Origin: JACKII01 sp963807085
GTDB lineage: Bacteria; Pseudomonadota; Alphaproteobacteria; Bin95
NCBI GenBank assembly: GCA_963807085.1
Contig: CAWEBB010000024.1
Span: forward strand, 130,374-194,373
Direction: 5' to 3'
Length of the DNA: 64,000 nucleotides
Each line of letters opens with the position of its first letter. The stretch's first letter is position 1. Shown here in pieces: positions 1 through 9,303 of the stretch. The notes below the pieces were generated by a model. The model did no database searches and was not told where the DNA came from. It worked only from the letters and a program-made list of their open reading frames with translations. The position numbers were made by a program, and so were the translations under genes.

Positions 1-894
1 GACTTCACCTATTCTTATACGGGGCAACCATCCCCAAGCATCATGTACGACATCAAAATGCGTGTCGAAGTGCTGCTGAAAGGCGCGCGGGTCGAACGGT
101 GTTCGACTTTCGAAAAGACAAAGCTGCTCAAGATCCTCACGGAATTCAAGCCGGATGTGGTGGCGCATTTGGCGGCGGTTCCGCTGGTGACGGTGGCGAC
201 CGCGCATGTCGAATACGCGTTCCAGTCATTGTTGGCCGGGCTGGCGAACGTGCTGGAAATTATGCGGGATTCCCCCTGGGCCCACCGCTTTGTCTATGCG
301 TCGTCGTCCATGACATACGGCAATTTCCTCATGGATCCGATGCCCGAAGACGGCCCGCAAAACCCGCTGAACATTTACGGCGGTCTGAAACTGGCGGGCG
401 AGGTGCTGACCAAGTCCTACCTCTATCCGACCGACATTGAGCATGTTATCGTCCGTCCGTCCGCCGTTTACGGCCCGACGGACCAGCATCGCCGGGTTGT
501 GCAGAAATTCTGTGAGAACGCATTGCTCGGGGAGCCAGTGCTGGTGAAGGCCGTGAACGACCACATCATGGACTTCACCTATGTAGAAGATATCGCGCAA
601 GGCTTCTATTTGGCATGCACCCATCCAAAAGCGGCGAACGAAGCCTTCAATATGACCTATGGTGCCGCGCGGCACCTGAGCGAACTGGTCGAGGTGATCA
701 GAGAGTTCGAGCCCAGCATCCGGATGGCCTCTGACGATATCGACGATAGCGATCGTCCCACCCGCGGCACTCTGTCGATCGAGAAGGCGCGGACCTTGTT
801 AGGGTATGCGCCGGAATGGCCGCTTGAGCGGGGCATTCAATCCTATCTCGAATATTTACGGGGCGCCGAGTATCTCAACCGCAGGGTCGCATGA
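1..894 (+). CDS. NAD-dependent epimerase/dehydratase, 5' end outside the window
   Basis: Extended short-chain dehydrogenase of the nucleotide-sugar epimerase/dehydratase family. The frame is open from base 1, so the true start and the N-terminal glycine-rich NAD-binding loop lie upstream. Visible marks are DVVAHLAAVP (the conserved second Rossmann strand region), the Ser cluster YASSSMTYG, and the catalytic Tyr-x3-Lys in NIYGGLKLAGE, followed by RPSAVYGP. It overlaps the next gene by 4 bases (ATGA), so the two are probably translationally coupled. With the DegT aminotransferase it suggests synthesis of a modified sugar for LPS, capsule or another glycan. The exact substrate cannot be read from this fragment. 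Confidence 0.88.
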   Translation, partial: DFTYSYTGQPSPSIMYDIKMRVEVLLKGARVERCSTFEKTKLLKILTEFKPDVVAHLAAVPLVTVATAHVEYAFQSLLAGLANVLEIMRDSPWAHRFVYASSSMTYGNFLMDPMPEDGPQNPLNIYGGLKLAGEVLTKSYLYPTDIEHVIVRPSAVYGPTDQHRRVVQKFCENALLGEPVLVKAVNDHIMDFTYVEDIAQGFYLACTHPKAANEAFNMTYGAARHLSELVEVIREFEPSIRMASDDIDDSDRPTRGTLSIEKARTLLGYAPEWPLERGIQSYLEYLRGAEYLNRRVA

Positions 895-2030
895 CTGGCC
901 TGCCTATCGCCGAAATTCCGTTCTTCGGCGCTGGCCGTGAGAATGTATCGGTTGAAGACCAGCTCCAGCGGGCGTTTTCCCGCATCATGCACGAAGGCAA
1001 GCTGCTGAACGGACCGGAGGTTTTTGAATTCGAAGACCGGTTGGCCGAAAAAACCGGCCGCAGCCATGCGGTGGCGGTGAATTCGGCGACCGATGCGCTC
1101 TATTTCGCACTGCAAGGCATGGGCGTCGGGCCGGGCGACGAGGTTCTCGTTCCCGCCTACACGTTCGTTGCCTCGGTGGGGTGTGTTCTCCGCGCCGGTG
1201 CGACCCCCGTCTTCGTGGACGTGGCGGACCCGCATCAATCGAACTCCGCCGCGCCGGCCACCATGGACCTGGGGTGTGCCGAACTGGCGGTCACGCCCCG
1301 CACCAAGGCCATGATCTGGGTCGGCCTGTTTGGCGGTATCGGCGACCCGGCGCCTGTCCGGATGTTCGCAGACGCCCACAAGATCGGCTTGCTGGAGGAT
1401 GCTTCTCAAAGCTATGGGGCAAGCTTCGGACCGCACAAGTCCGGCGCGCTTGGTCGGGCTTCCGTGTTCAGCTTCGACCGCAACAAGCTGCTCGGAGCGC
1501 CGGGTACCGGCGGCGCCTTGCTGACGGACGATCCGCATATCGACGAGGCAGCCCGTTCGCTGCGCTATCACGGCGTCGCCAAGGGCGGGAGGTACGCCAA
1601 CTTGGGGTTCAATTCCCAGATGGCCTCCCTGACCGCGGCCATTCTGAAACTGAAGATGAAAATGCATGACACATGGACCGAGCGCCGCGGCGCCATCGCT
1701 GCGCGCTATGACGAGGTGCTGGGCGCCCTGCCGGTCGAGGTGCTGACCTGGCCGGCCGAGGTTCTGCATGTGCGCCACAAATATGTGTTCCTGACGGACC
1801 AGCGCGACGCGTTGGAAGCGCATCTGAAAAGCCTCGGCGTGCCGACCAAGCGGCATTATGGGACACCAGTATATCAAGAGCCCGTCTTCGCCCATGTCGT
1901 TCCGCAGGAGGCAGTGTTCCCGGTCGCCCAGCGCCTGTCGGAAAGGGCTTTGTCTCTGCCGATCTACGCCCAAATGGACGACCGGGAGATCGAGCACGTG
2001 ACAAACTCGATTGCCGGATTTTTCGCCTGA
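891..2030 (+). CDS. DegT/DnrJ/EryC1/StrS family PLP-dependent aminotransferase
   Basis: Fold-type I PLP enzyme of 379 aa that typically transaminates keto-sugar nucleotides. Family marks in order are the substrate/PLP region HAVAVNSATDAL (about 59-70), VLVPAYTFVAS (86-95), the PLP-ring Asp in LLEDASQSYGA (Asp170) and the Schiff-base Lys199 in FSFDRNKLLGAPGTGG. Length is normal. The ATG start overlaps the end of the upstream epimerase, giving a two-gene unit. Family members make amino sugars for surface glycans; the precise product is not deducible. It is convergent with the ABC transporter operon that follows. Confidence 0.9.
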   Translation: MTGLPIAEIPFFGAGRENVSVEDQLQRAFSRIMHEGKLLNGPEVFEFEDRLAEKTGRSHAVAVNSATDALYFALQGMGVGPGDEVLVPAYTFVASVGCVLRAGATPVFVDVADPHQSNSAAPATMDLGCAELAVTPRTKAMIWVGLFGGIGDPAPVRMFADAHKIGLLEDASQSYGASFGPHKSGALGRASVFSFDRNKLLGAPGTGGALLTDDPHIDEAARSLRYHGVAKGGRYANLGFNSQMASLTAAILKLKMKMHDTWTERRGAIAARYDEVLGALPVEVLTWPAEVLHVRHKYVFLTDQRDALEAHLKSLGVPTKRHYGTPVYQEPVFAHVVPQEAVFPVAQRLSERALSLPIYAQMDDREIEHVTNSIAGFFA

Positions 2031-2073
2031 GGGGCGATCTTTGCCTGGGGCAATCCCTTACATGCCACTCGCT

Positions 2074-3048
2074 CTACGCTTCCGCCAGATGACACGCTAC
2101 CCACTGGCCGGGTGAAAGCTCGCGCAACGGCGGTACCACCTTGGCGCATTCCTCGATCGCGAGCGGGCAGCGGGTGCGGAAGCGGCAGCCACTCGGCGGG
2201 TTGATCGGCGAGGGAAATTCGCCTGGCTGCAACGCCAGCTTGGCCGCCGCATTTTCCGGATCGGGTGAGGGGATCGCGCTCATCAGGGCGCGGGTATAGG
2301 GATGCTTGGGCGCGGCGTACAGTTTGCGGCTGTCGGCGACCTCGCAAATCCGCCCCAGATACATGACCGCAACCCGGTCGGACACGTTTTTCACCACGGC
2401 CAAATCGTGGCTGATGAACAGCATGCTGAGGTCCATCGACTGCTTCATGTCCTCAAGCAGATTGAGGATCTGCGCCTGGATCGAGACGTCGAGCGCCGAG
2501 ACCGGCTCGTCGCAGATCAACAGATCCGGCTCCAGCACCAGCGCGCGCGCAATGGAGATGCGTTGGCACTGACCGCCGGAAAACTCGTGCGGCCGCCGGC
2601 TCATGGCGTTCGACGGGTCAAGTCCGACCGCCGCAAGCATCGCCTCGACCCTTCCGTGGCGTTCGGACGCGTTCAGGCCGCCGGCGACGATTAACGGGGC
2701 CTCGACAATGTCTTTGACCCGGCGGCGCGGGTTGAGGGAGGCGATCGGATCCTGAAAAATCATTTGGAAGCGTTGCCGAAACGGGCGCAGCGCCCGGTCG
2801 CCCACCTGCGTCAACTCCGTGCCGTCGAGACGGATGCTGCCGCCGGTCGGGCGCGGCAACTGCATGATGGCGCGGGCGGTCGTGGACTTGCCGCAGCCGC
2901 TTTCGCCGACCAACCCCAACGTCTCGCCCTTGCGCACCTCGAACGAGATGCCGGAGACGGCGTGGACCTTCTGTCCCTTGCCGGCGTTGAACTCGACGGT
3001 CAGATCGCGCACGTCGAGCAGCGCTTCCGCTGCAGCAGCCTGGCTCAC
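2074..3048 (-). CDS. Dipeptide/oligopeptide ABC transporter ATP-binding protein (DppF/OppF type)
   Basis: Cytoplasmic ATPase of a peptide/nickel-type importer, 324 aa. Walker A is GESGCGKST (residues 48-56), the ABC signature is FSGGQCQR, Walker B is LLICDEP and the switch His is in LLFISHDLAVV. The C-terminus has the oligopeptide-transporter extension with clustered Cys (GCRFRTRCP...EEC) seen in DppD/DppF proteins. It overlaps the upstream DppD-type gene by 4 bases and is the last gene of the minus-strand operon SBP-SBP-B-C-D-F. Dipeptides, oligopeptides, opines or nickel are all possible cargoes. Confidence 0.92.
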   Translation of the reverse strand: MSQAAAAEALLDVRDLTVEFNAGKGQKVHAVSGISFEVRKGETLGLVGESGCGKSTTARAIMQLPRPTGGSIRLDGTELTQVGDRALRPFRQRFQMIFQDPIASLNPRRRVKDIVEAPLIVAGGLNASERHGRVEAMLAAVGLDPSNAMSRRPHEFSGGQCQRISIARALVLEPDLLICDEPVSALDVSIQAQILNLLEDMKQSMDLSMLFISHDLAVVKNVSDRVAVMYLGRICEVADSRKLYAAPKHPYTRALMSAIPSPDPENAAAKLALQPGEFPSPINPPSGCRFRTRCPLAIEECAKVVPPLRELSPGQWVACHLAEA

Positions 3049-4031
3049 GCCACTACCTCCAGCTTTTCCAGGGGATGCAGGCAGGCAAACAGGTGCGGGT
3101 CACCCTTTTGCTCGGCACGCAATTGAGGCTCCTTTTGCACGCAATCAGGCTCCGCGCGCGTGCAGCGGGCGGCAAAACGGCAGCCGGGCGGCGGCGCGAT
3201 CAGATCCGGCGGCCGGCCGAGGATCGTGTTCAGCCGGGCATGAGGCTCACCCTCCAGCCGGGGAATGCTGTCCAGCAGGGCCCGTGTATAGGGCATGCGC
3301 GGATTGCGGAACAGGTCCCGGACCGGCGCTGCTTCGACGATGCGGCCGGCATACATCACCGCCACCTTGTCGCACCGGCCGGCAACCACGCCCAGATCGT
3401 GGGTGATCAGGATCATGGCCATCCGACGGCTCTGCTGTTCGCGCTGAAGCAGGTCGAGGATCTCGGCTTGAATGGTCACGTCCAGCGCCGTCGTCGGCTC
3501 GTCGGCGATCAGCAGGCGCGGCTCACAGGCGAGCGCAATGGCGATGGCAACGCGCTGGCGCATGCCGCCCGAAAGCTCGTGCGGGAAGGCGTCGATGCGA
3601 TGGTCGGCTTGGGGGATCCCCACCTCGCGCAGCAGATCGACAGCGCGGGCGCGGGCACTTGTGCTGGAGAGGCCCAGGTGCTTTTTCAGCGACTCGCCAA
3701 TCTGCTTGCCGATCCGGTGCGTCGGGTTGAGCGAGGTGGTGGGGTCCTGAAAGATCATGGCGAACTCGGGGCCGCGCATGGCGCGGAGCCGGCGTTCGCT
3801 CATGGCCCGCAGATCGCGTCCGTCGAACATGATGCTTCCGCCCACCGAAGCGAAGCTCGGCAGAATGCCCATCAGCGTGCGCGCGGTAACGGACTTGCCG
3901 CAGCCGCTCTCACCCACCAGCCCCAGGGTCTCTCCCTGCTCCAGGGCAAACGAGATACCGTCGACGGCGCGGACCCGGCCGCGCGGCGTCTCGAAGTGGG
4001 TGGTAAGGTCGGTGACTTCGAGAAAGGCCAT
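3045..4031 (-). CDS. Dipeptide/oligopeptide ABC transporter ATP-binding protein (DppD/OppD type)
   Basis: Second nucleotide-binding subunit of the importer, 328 aa. Walker A is GESGCGKS (residues 40-47), signature LSGGMRQR, Walker B LLIADEP, switch His in ILITHDLGVV. It has the same C-terminal Cys-containing extension (GCRFAARCTRAEPDC) as its partner, typical of this transporter class. It lies 3 bases from the DppC-type gene and overlaps the DppF-type gene by 4 bases, so the operon is tightly coupled. The two ATPases would form a heterodimer beneath the DppB/DppC permease pair. Confidence 0.92.
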   Translation of the reverse strand: MAFLEVTDLTTHFETPRGRVRAVDGISFALEQGETLGLVGESGCGKSVTARTLMGILPSFASVGGSIMFDGRDLRAMSERRLRAMRGPEFAMIFQDPTTSLNPTHRIGKQIGESLKKHLGLSSTSARARAVDLLREVGIPQADHRIDAFPHELSGGMRQRVAIAIALACEPRLLIADEPTTALDVTIQAEILDLLQREQQSRRMAMILITHDLGVVAGRCDKVAVMYAGRIVEAAPVRDLFRNPRMPYTRALLDSIPRLEGEPHARLNTILGRPPDLIAPPPGCRFAARCTRAEPDCVQKEPQLRAEQKGDPHLFACLHPLEKLEVVA

Positions 4032-4034
4032 GGC

Positions 4035-4934
4035 TTAAATCGATGCCTCCCTGACGTCCGCCAGCCGCCGCCGCACCACATCACCCGCCAGATTGAAAGA
4101 GAGAACGGTCACGAACATGACGGCCATCGGAACCAGCGAGATATGCGGCGTTTCCTCCAGATACTCCCGCCCCTCCGCGATCATGCCGCCCCAGGAGGGG
4201 TTGGGCGAGGGCACCGACAGGCCGAGAAAGCTGAGCGCGCCCTCCACCACGATTGCGATCGGAATGGCGATCAGGATATAGGCGATCACCGGCCAGATCA
4301 CGTTCGGCAACACCTCCAGCACGATCACGCGCGCGTTGCTGGCACCCATGGCCTTTGCCGCCAGGACGAATTCGCGGCGGGCATAGGCCATGGTCGCCGC
4401 CCGTGTGACGCGCGTGGCCGCCGGAATGAACAGCAAGCCCAGGCCGATGCAGACATTCATCAGACTGCCGCCGAACGCGGTCGAGAACAGCAGCAGGATG
4501 ACCAGGCCCGGAATGGCGAGCCAGGTATCGACCAGAATGCCGACAACCTCGTCGATCCAGCCGCGGAAATAGCCGGCGAGCAAGCCGATGACGAGCCCGA
4601 TGGCGAGCCCGATGCCGGGGGCGGCAAACCCGACCGTCAGCGAAATGCGTGCGCCATAGACGAGCCGGGCCAGAATATCGCGGCCCAACACGTCGGTGCC
4701 GAGCCAATGCTCCTCGTTCGGCGGCGTCTGCAGGCTGAGAAAATCCCCTTCGTACGGGTCCTGAATGCCGATCCAGGGCGCCGTGATTGCGAGAAACAGC
4801 AGGGCCGCGAGGAATGCTGCCGGCACCCAGAACTGGAGGCCGAGACCGACGCGCCGGCCACGGGCGATCGGCGCGCCGCCGCCCTCCGGCTCTCTGCCGC
4901 TTACCGAGGCAACAGTGCCCAAGACATCAGCCAT
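4035..4934 (-). CDS. ABC transporter permease (DppC/OppC type)
   Basis: Inner-membrane permease of the binding-protein-dependent family, 299 aa. It starts with a cytoplasmic stretch and a first hydrophobic helix (FLAALLFLAITAPWIG), followed by the OppC N-terminal motif GTDVLGRD and the EAA-loop region around RREFVLAAKAMGASNARVI. The end FNLAGDVVRRRLADVRE is typical of DppC. It overlaps the upstream DppB-type gene by 8 bases. It pairs with that protein to form the channel for the cargo delivered by the solute-binding proteins encoded upstream. Confidence 0.92.
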   Translation of the reverse strand: MADVLGTVASVSGREPEGGGAPIARGRRVGLGLQFWVPAAFLAALLFLAITAPWIGIQDPYEGDFLSLQTPPNEEHWLGTDVLGRDILARLVYGARISLTVGFAAPGIGLAIGLVIGLLAGYFRGWIDEVVGILVDTWLAIPGLVILLLFSTAFGGSLMNVCIGLGLLFIPAATRVTRAATMAYARREFVLAAKAMGASNARVIVLEVLPNVIWPVIAYILIAIPIAIVVEGALSFLGLSVPSPNPSWGGMIAEGREYLEETPHISLVPMAVMFVTVLSFNLAGDVVRRRLADVREASI

Positions 4935-5874
4935 AGCGAGCCCTCACACGCGGATCGAGGAAGCTGTAGGTCAAATCCACCATGAAATTCACCAGCACGT
5001 AGGCGACGGCGATGAAGGTGACGCATCCCTGGATCATGATAAAGTCGCGCGCGTAGATCGCATTGATGAGCAGCCTTCCGACGCCCGGAATGCCGAAGAT
5101 CGATTCGATGATGATCGAGCCCCCGATCAGGTTTCCGACCTGAAGGCCCAACAGCGTGATCAGAGCAAAGCTGGAGGGGCGGAGCGCATGGCCGAACAGA
5201 ATGCGCCCGTCGCTCATGCCCTTCGCCCGCGCCATGGCGATGTAATCCTCCTGCAGCACGCCGATCATCTCGGCCCGGAGCGTGCGCATCAGGATGGTCC
5301 ACTCCGCCAAAGCAAATGAAAGGGCGGGCAGGATCATGGCGGCGATATTGCCCCAGAAGTCCTGGCTGATCGGTACGTAACCTGTGGCCGGCAGCCAGCC
5401 GAGATAGAGCGAGAACAGCAGGATCAGCAGGATAGCGACCGAGAAAGCGGGAACGGAGACAGAGCCGAACGCCAACACGCCCACGATCTTGTCGGCGGTC
5501 CGGTTCGCCCGATAGGCCGAGAGGACGCCCAGTGGCACTGCCAGGGTCACGGCGAACAACTGCGCCATTAGCATGAGCTGAAAGCTGACCGGAAAGCGCG
5601 ACAGGATCGCCTCCAGCACCGGCTCCCCGGTGCGGAAGCTGGCGCCCCAGTCACCCTGAAAAATGCCGGAGAGCCAGACCCAGTAGCGCTGGAGCACCGG
5701 CTGATCGAGGCCGAGCTCCTTGCGTATCCGTTCCAGCTCGCCCTCTTGCGGATCCTGTCCGATGATGTCGTAGGCGATGTCGCCCGGCAGGATGCTGACC
5801 AGCATGAATGTCAGCACCGTCACCAGGAACAGTACGAACAGCAGGCGCAGGCCTTTCAGGAGCCAAAACCTCAT
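4927..5874 (-). CDS. ABC transporter permease (DppB/OppB type)
   Basis: Inner-membrane permease of 315 aa, normal for DppB. It starts directly with a membrane helix (LLFVLFLVTVLTFMLVSILPGD), followed by the family pattern with LGLDQPVLQRYWVWL. The EAA loop is IAMARAKGMSDGRILFGHALRP, and the C-terminus VDLTYSFLDPRVRARYG is characteristic. It is preceded by the frameshifted solute-binding gene, whose stop lies 15 bases away, and overlaps the DppC-type gene. The sequence looks intact, so the membrane part of the transporter should be functional even though one binding protein is damaged. Confidence 0.92.
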   Translation of the reverse strand: MRFWLLKGLRLLFVLFLVTVLTFMLVSILPGDIAYDIIGQDPQEGELERIRKELGLDQPVLQRYWVWLSGIFQGDWGASFRTGEPVLEAILSRFPVSFQLMLMAQLFAVTLAVPLGVLSAYRANRTADKIVGVLAFGSVSVPAFSVAILLILLFSLYLGWLPATGYVPISQDFWGNIAAMILPALSFALAEWTILMRTLRAEMIGVLQEDYIAMARAKGMSDGRILFGHALRPSSFALITLLGLQVGNLIGGSIIIESIFGIPGVGRLLINAIYARDFIMIQGCVTFIAVAYVLVNFMVDLTYSFLDPRVRARYG

Positions 5875-5889
5875 CGGCTTGCTCGCTGT

Positions 5890-7436
5890 CTACCGGTCGA
5901 GGGCAGCCGCCGCTGGGCGGCCCGTTTCACTTTCTACCCATGCGGTCGACAGATTGATGGCGCCGCGGAAGATCGGCCCGACGCCCTTTACCCATTTCCG
6001 CGCGAAGATATGGTAGCGATTGCCCCCGCGGAACTGGATATGCCCGCTTTCGTTCATGATTTCGGCGGCCCGGCACAACATCCGGTCGCGCTTTATCCGG
6101 TCGGTCTCCACTTGCATCTCGTCCAGCAGCTTGTCCATTTCTGCGGACTTGAAATGTGCGAGGTTCGAGGAGGACGTGGAATAGTTGTTGAGATAGACGG
6201 TGGAGCTCACATCCGGCGCATCCGTGATCCGCCAGCCGCTGATCATGTATTCGTTGGTCAGAACCCGCTTCACAAGCGTGTTCTGGTCGACCGGCTCCAA
6301 GGTCAGTTCGCACTCCCACTTTCTTGTAGAGCTGCTGCATGATCTCGCCGAGCTCCCGCCCGCGCGGGGTGGTGGTGTGGATCATCGAGACCTTTACGGG
6401 CTTGCCATATTCCGGCCAGCAGCGCCTTTGCCTTTTCCGGGTCATAGTCGCGGTAATGCGCATCGCCGCAGTCGATCTCGTTGCCGTAGGGATGCTTGGC
6501 GAATGGCACCTGGCCCTTCCAGGTTACCTTGATGACCGTCTCTTGGCTCCAGGCGTGGCTGAGAGCCGCGCGGACGCGCGGATCGTCCAGGGGCGGCTTC
6601 GACGCGTTGAAAAAGGTAATCAGCGCGCCTTGACCATCGGTCTGATAGGTGTCGAGGTCCGGGTCTTTCTTGGCGTTCACAATGGTGGAGCCGCGGTCGG
6701 TCCAGGCCACGTCCACCTCGCCAGTTTGCAGCGCGGCGAAGCGTGTCTGCGGGTCCGGCAGGATGCGGAACACGATCCGGTCAAGATGCGCCTTGCCGGG
6801 GTTCCAGTAGTCGGGGTTGCGCTCCAAAATGATACGATCGCCGCCCGCCCATTCGACGAAGCGATAGGGGCCGGTGCCGACCGGGTGGCGCATCTGCTTG
6901 TCCGCTTTGACGTTGCCCATCTCGGCAAGCGTGCCCTGGTGCTCGACATCGGCGATGGCCGTGGGCAGGAACGGCAGCCACGGATGTTTCAGGACGAATT
7001 TGACCGTGTGGTCGTCGACGGCAATCACCTCCTTGACCGGCTCGATCGAGGAGCGCACCCGGGCACCGTTCTCCGGGTCCAGGATGCGGTTATAATGAAA
7101 GGCCACATGCTCGGCGGTGAACGGTACACCGTTGTGGAATTTGACGCCCTCGCGCAGCTTGAAGGTCCATTCGGTCTGGTCGTCGTTTGCTGACCATTCG
7201 GTCGCCAGTTCGGGCTCAAACTCCCGCGTTTCCGGATTGTAGCGCACGAGTTGCTCGTGTACCGGCATGCTGACGAAGCGGCCGGGTATGCCCAGAAATC
7301 CGCCCTTGGCCGCATCGAAGCCGCGCACATCCGTTTCCAGCGCAACCGTAAGCGTTCCGCCATCGTTAACCGCCGCGGCAGGCCCTCCGCCGAGAAGCGT
7401 CAGACCGGCGAAAACAAGTGCAAGTGCCCGAAACAT
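5890..7436 (-). pseudogene. Second solute-binding protein of the ABC operon, two frameshifts
   Basis: Periplasmic substrate-binding protein of the family-5 (dipeptide/nickel) class. It has its own start (ATG at 7436, preceded by GGGAGGAAT) and a signal peptide ending near GGGPAAA. It parallels the upstream paralogue throughout. Against that paralogue the reading frame breaks twice by what looks like one extra base: near 6413 (after KALLA, before EYGKP) and near 6310 (KKVGV, before TLEPVDQN). Three frames together rebuild a normal protein of about 510 aa ending TGRPAAAALDR. Either the gene is dead or the consensus has indel errors here. A start further upstream would fuse it to the first binding protein. 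Confidence 0.8.
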
Positions 7437-9038
7437 TTGGCATTCCTCCCGAAATTTGGGGTCATTCCGACGTACGTTCCCGGGCAATGCTGGCAACCAA
7501 ATCACTGTCTCGTAGTGCCGCTTGCAAAACGGTTCCCAGCGGTCGATCCAGACGGTCGAAAGGTCCATCGCGCCTTCGTAAATCGGCGGTACGTCCTTCA
7601 ACCATGGCCGCGTGAAGACGTGATAGCGGTTGCCCCCGCGATACTGGATATGCGCACTTTCGTTGATGATCTCGGCGATCCGGCAGAGCATCTCGCCCCG
7701 CTTTTCCGGGTCGAGTTCCACCCGCTGCTCTTGCACCAGCTTGTCCATTTCCTCTGTCCGGTAGTTGGTCAGATTGTAGGACGATTTGGAATAATGCAGC
7801 GCGAAGAGCTGCGGCCCGATATCGGGCGCGTCGCCGATGCGCCAGCCGGTGATCTGATAATCGTTGGCGTAGGTCCGCTTCACCAGCGTGTTCTGATCGA
7901 CCGGCTCCAAGGTAAGTTCCACCCCGACCTTCCGGTAAAGCTGCTGCATCACCTCGCCCAGTTCCCGACCGCGCGGGGTGGTGGTGTGGATCATCGAGAC
8001 CTTGACCGGCTTGCCGTATTCTTCAAGCAATGCCTTGGCCTTCGCCGGATCATGTTCACGATAGTTAGCGTCGCCGCAGTCAAGGTGATCGCCGAAGGGG
8101 TCTCTCGCGAACGGACGCGTGTTCTTCCAGGTGACGTTGAGGATCGCCTCCTGGCTCCAGGCGTGGGCGAGGGCCGCGCGCACGCGCTGATCGTCCAAAG
8201 GCGGCGCATCCAGGTTGAAGAAGGTGATCGCAGCGCCGGCACCATCGCCCACATGATGGACGATGTCAGGGTCCTCTGATGCCTGCAGGATCGTGTTGCC
8301 GCGATCGGTCCAGGCCAGGTCGATCTCACCCGTCTTCAGGGCGGCGTAGCGGGTTTGGGTGTCGGGCAGAATACGGAAGACAAAACGGTCGACATGGGTC
8401 TTCCCGGCATCCCAATAGTCCGGATTGCGCTCCAGCACGATCCGGTCTCCCCCTCGCCACTCGACAAAGCGGTAGGGGCCGGTGCCGACCGGCTCGCGCA
8501 ACTGTTTGTCGGCCTTCACCTGGCCCATTTCCGCAAGCATGCCGGGCTGTTCGGTCGTGGCGAGCGCCGCCAGGAACGGCAGCCATGGGTTCTTCAGGAC
8601 GAATTTGACCGTGTACTCGTCGACCGGCACCACCTCCTTGATTACGGAAATCCGCGAGCGCGCGCGCGCCCCTTGGTCAGGATCGAGGATGCGGTTGTAG
8701 TGGAACGCCACCTGCTCTGCGTTGAAGGGTGCGCCGTTATGATAAGTCACGTCCTCGCGCAGCTTGAATGTCCATTCGGTCTGATCATCGTTGCTGGACC
8801 ATTCCGTCGCCAGAACCGGCCCGTATTCACCGGTTTCCGGGTCATAGGAAACCAACCGCTCGTGGATCAACTGGCTGACGAACCGGCCGGAAACGCCGAG
8901 CAATCCCTGGCCCGGATCAAAGCCGCGAACATCCGTTTCGACGCCGACCGTGACGGTCCCCCCGTCCTTGACCGCGAGTGCCGGTGAACCGACAGCGACA
9001 CTGAATGCGAGCCCGAGGGCCACGATAACACCCTTCAT
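7437..9038 (-). CDS. First solute-binding protein of the ABC operon; no stop before the next gene
   Basis: Periplasmic family-5 extracellular solute-binding protein. The ATG at 9038 is preceded by GAGGAG at good spacing and starts a signal peptide (MKGVIVALGLAFSVAVGSPALA). The mature part begins KDGGTVTVGVETDVRGFDPG and includes GTGPYRFVEW and RNPDYWD, hallmarks of the family. Expected length is about 510-535 aa, which brings it to the start of the second binding-protein gene. No in-frame stop is present there: the frame runs on through the signal peptide of the second gene to 6303 (about 910 aa from this start). Either a stop was lost to a point change or indel, or the two are expressed as a tandem fusion. 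The natural C-terminus is therefore uncertain. Confidence 0.82.
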
Positions 9039-9303
9039 TCCTACGTCTCCTCGTTTCAACCACTGGTGCTGGCTTTTAAATGCCAGCTTGCAAAAGTTAG
9101 CCCCGGAACGGAAATGGATGTCAACGATCGGGTTCAACAGCCCCGTTTGCTGCTGAGGTGTCGCCCGTGAGCGGACCATTGGCAGGCGTCCGGTTGGGAC
9201 TCTTGCGACATATAGCCAGTACCGGTCATAGCGACTTGGGAAAGGGTGGGCCTATGCCGATGTTGAAAAGGGATCCGCCGTTACATCTTTTGAGGGGTTT
9301 TTA

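Noticed and set aside
3075..4985. A 636-codon open frame on the plus strand opposite the ABC transporter genes.
   Set aside because: It is antisense to two clear ABC genes, rich in Arg/His/Gln/Gly without any family pattern, and typical of high-GC shadow frames.
6303..9179. A start at 9179 for the first solute-binding protein.
   Set aside because: The ATG at 9038 has a good ribosome-binding site and begins a clear signal peptide; the 47 residues before it would bury the signal.
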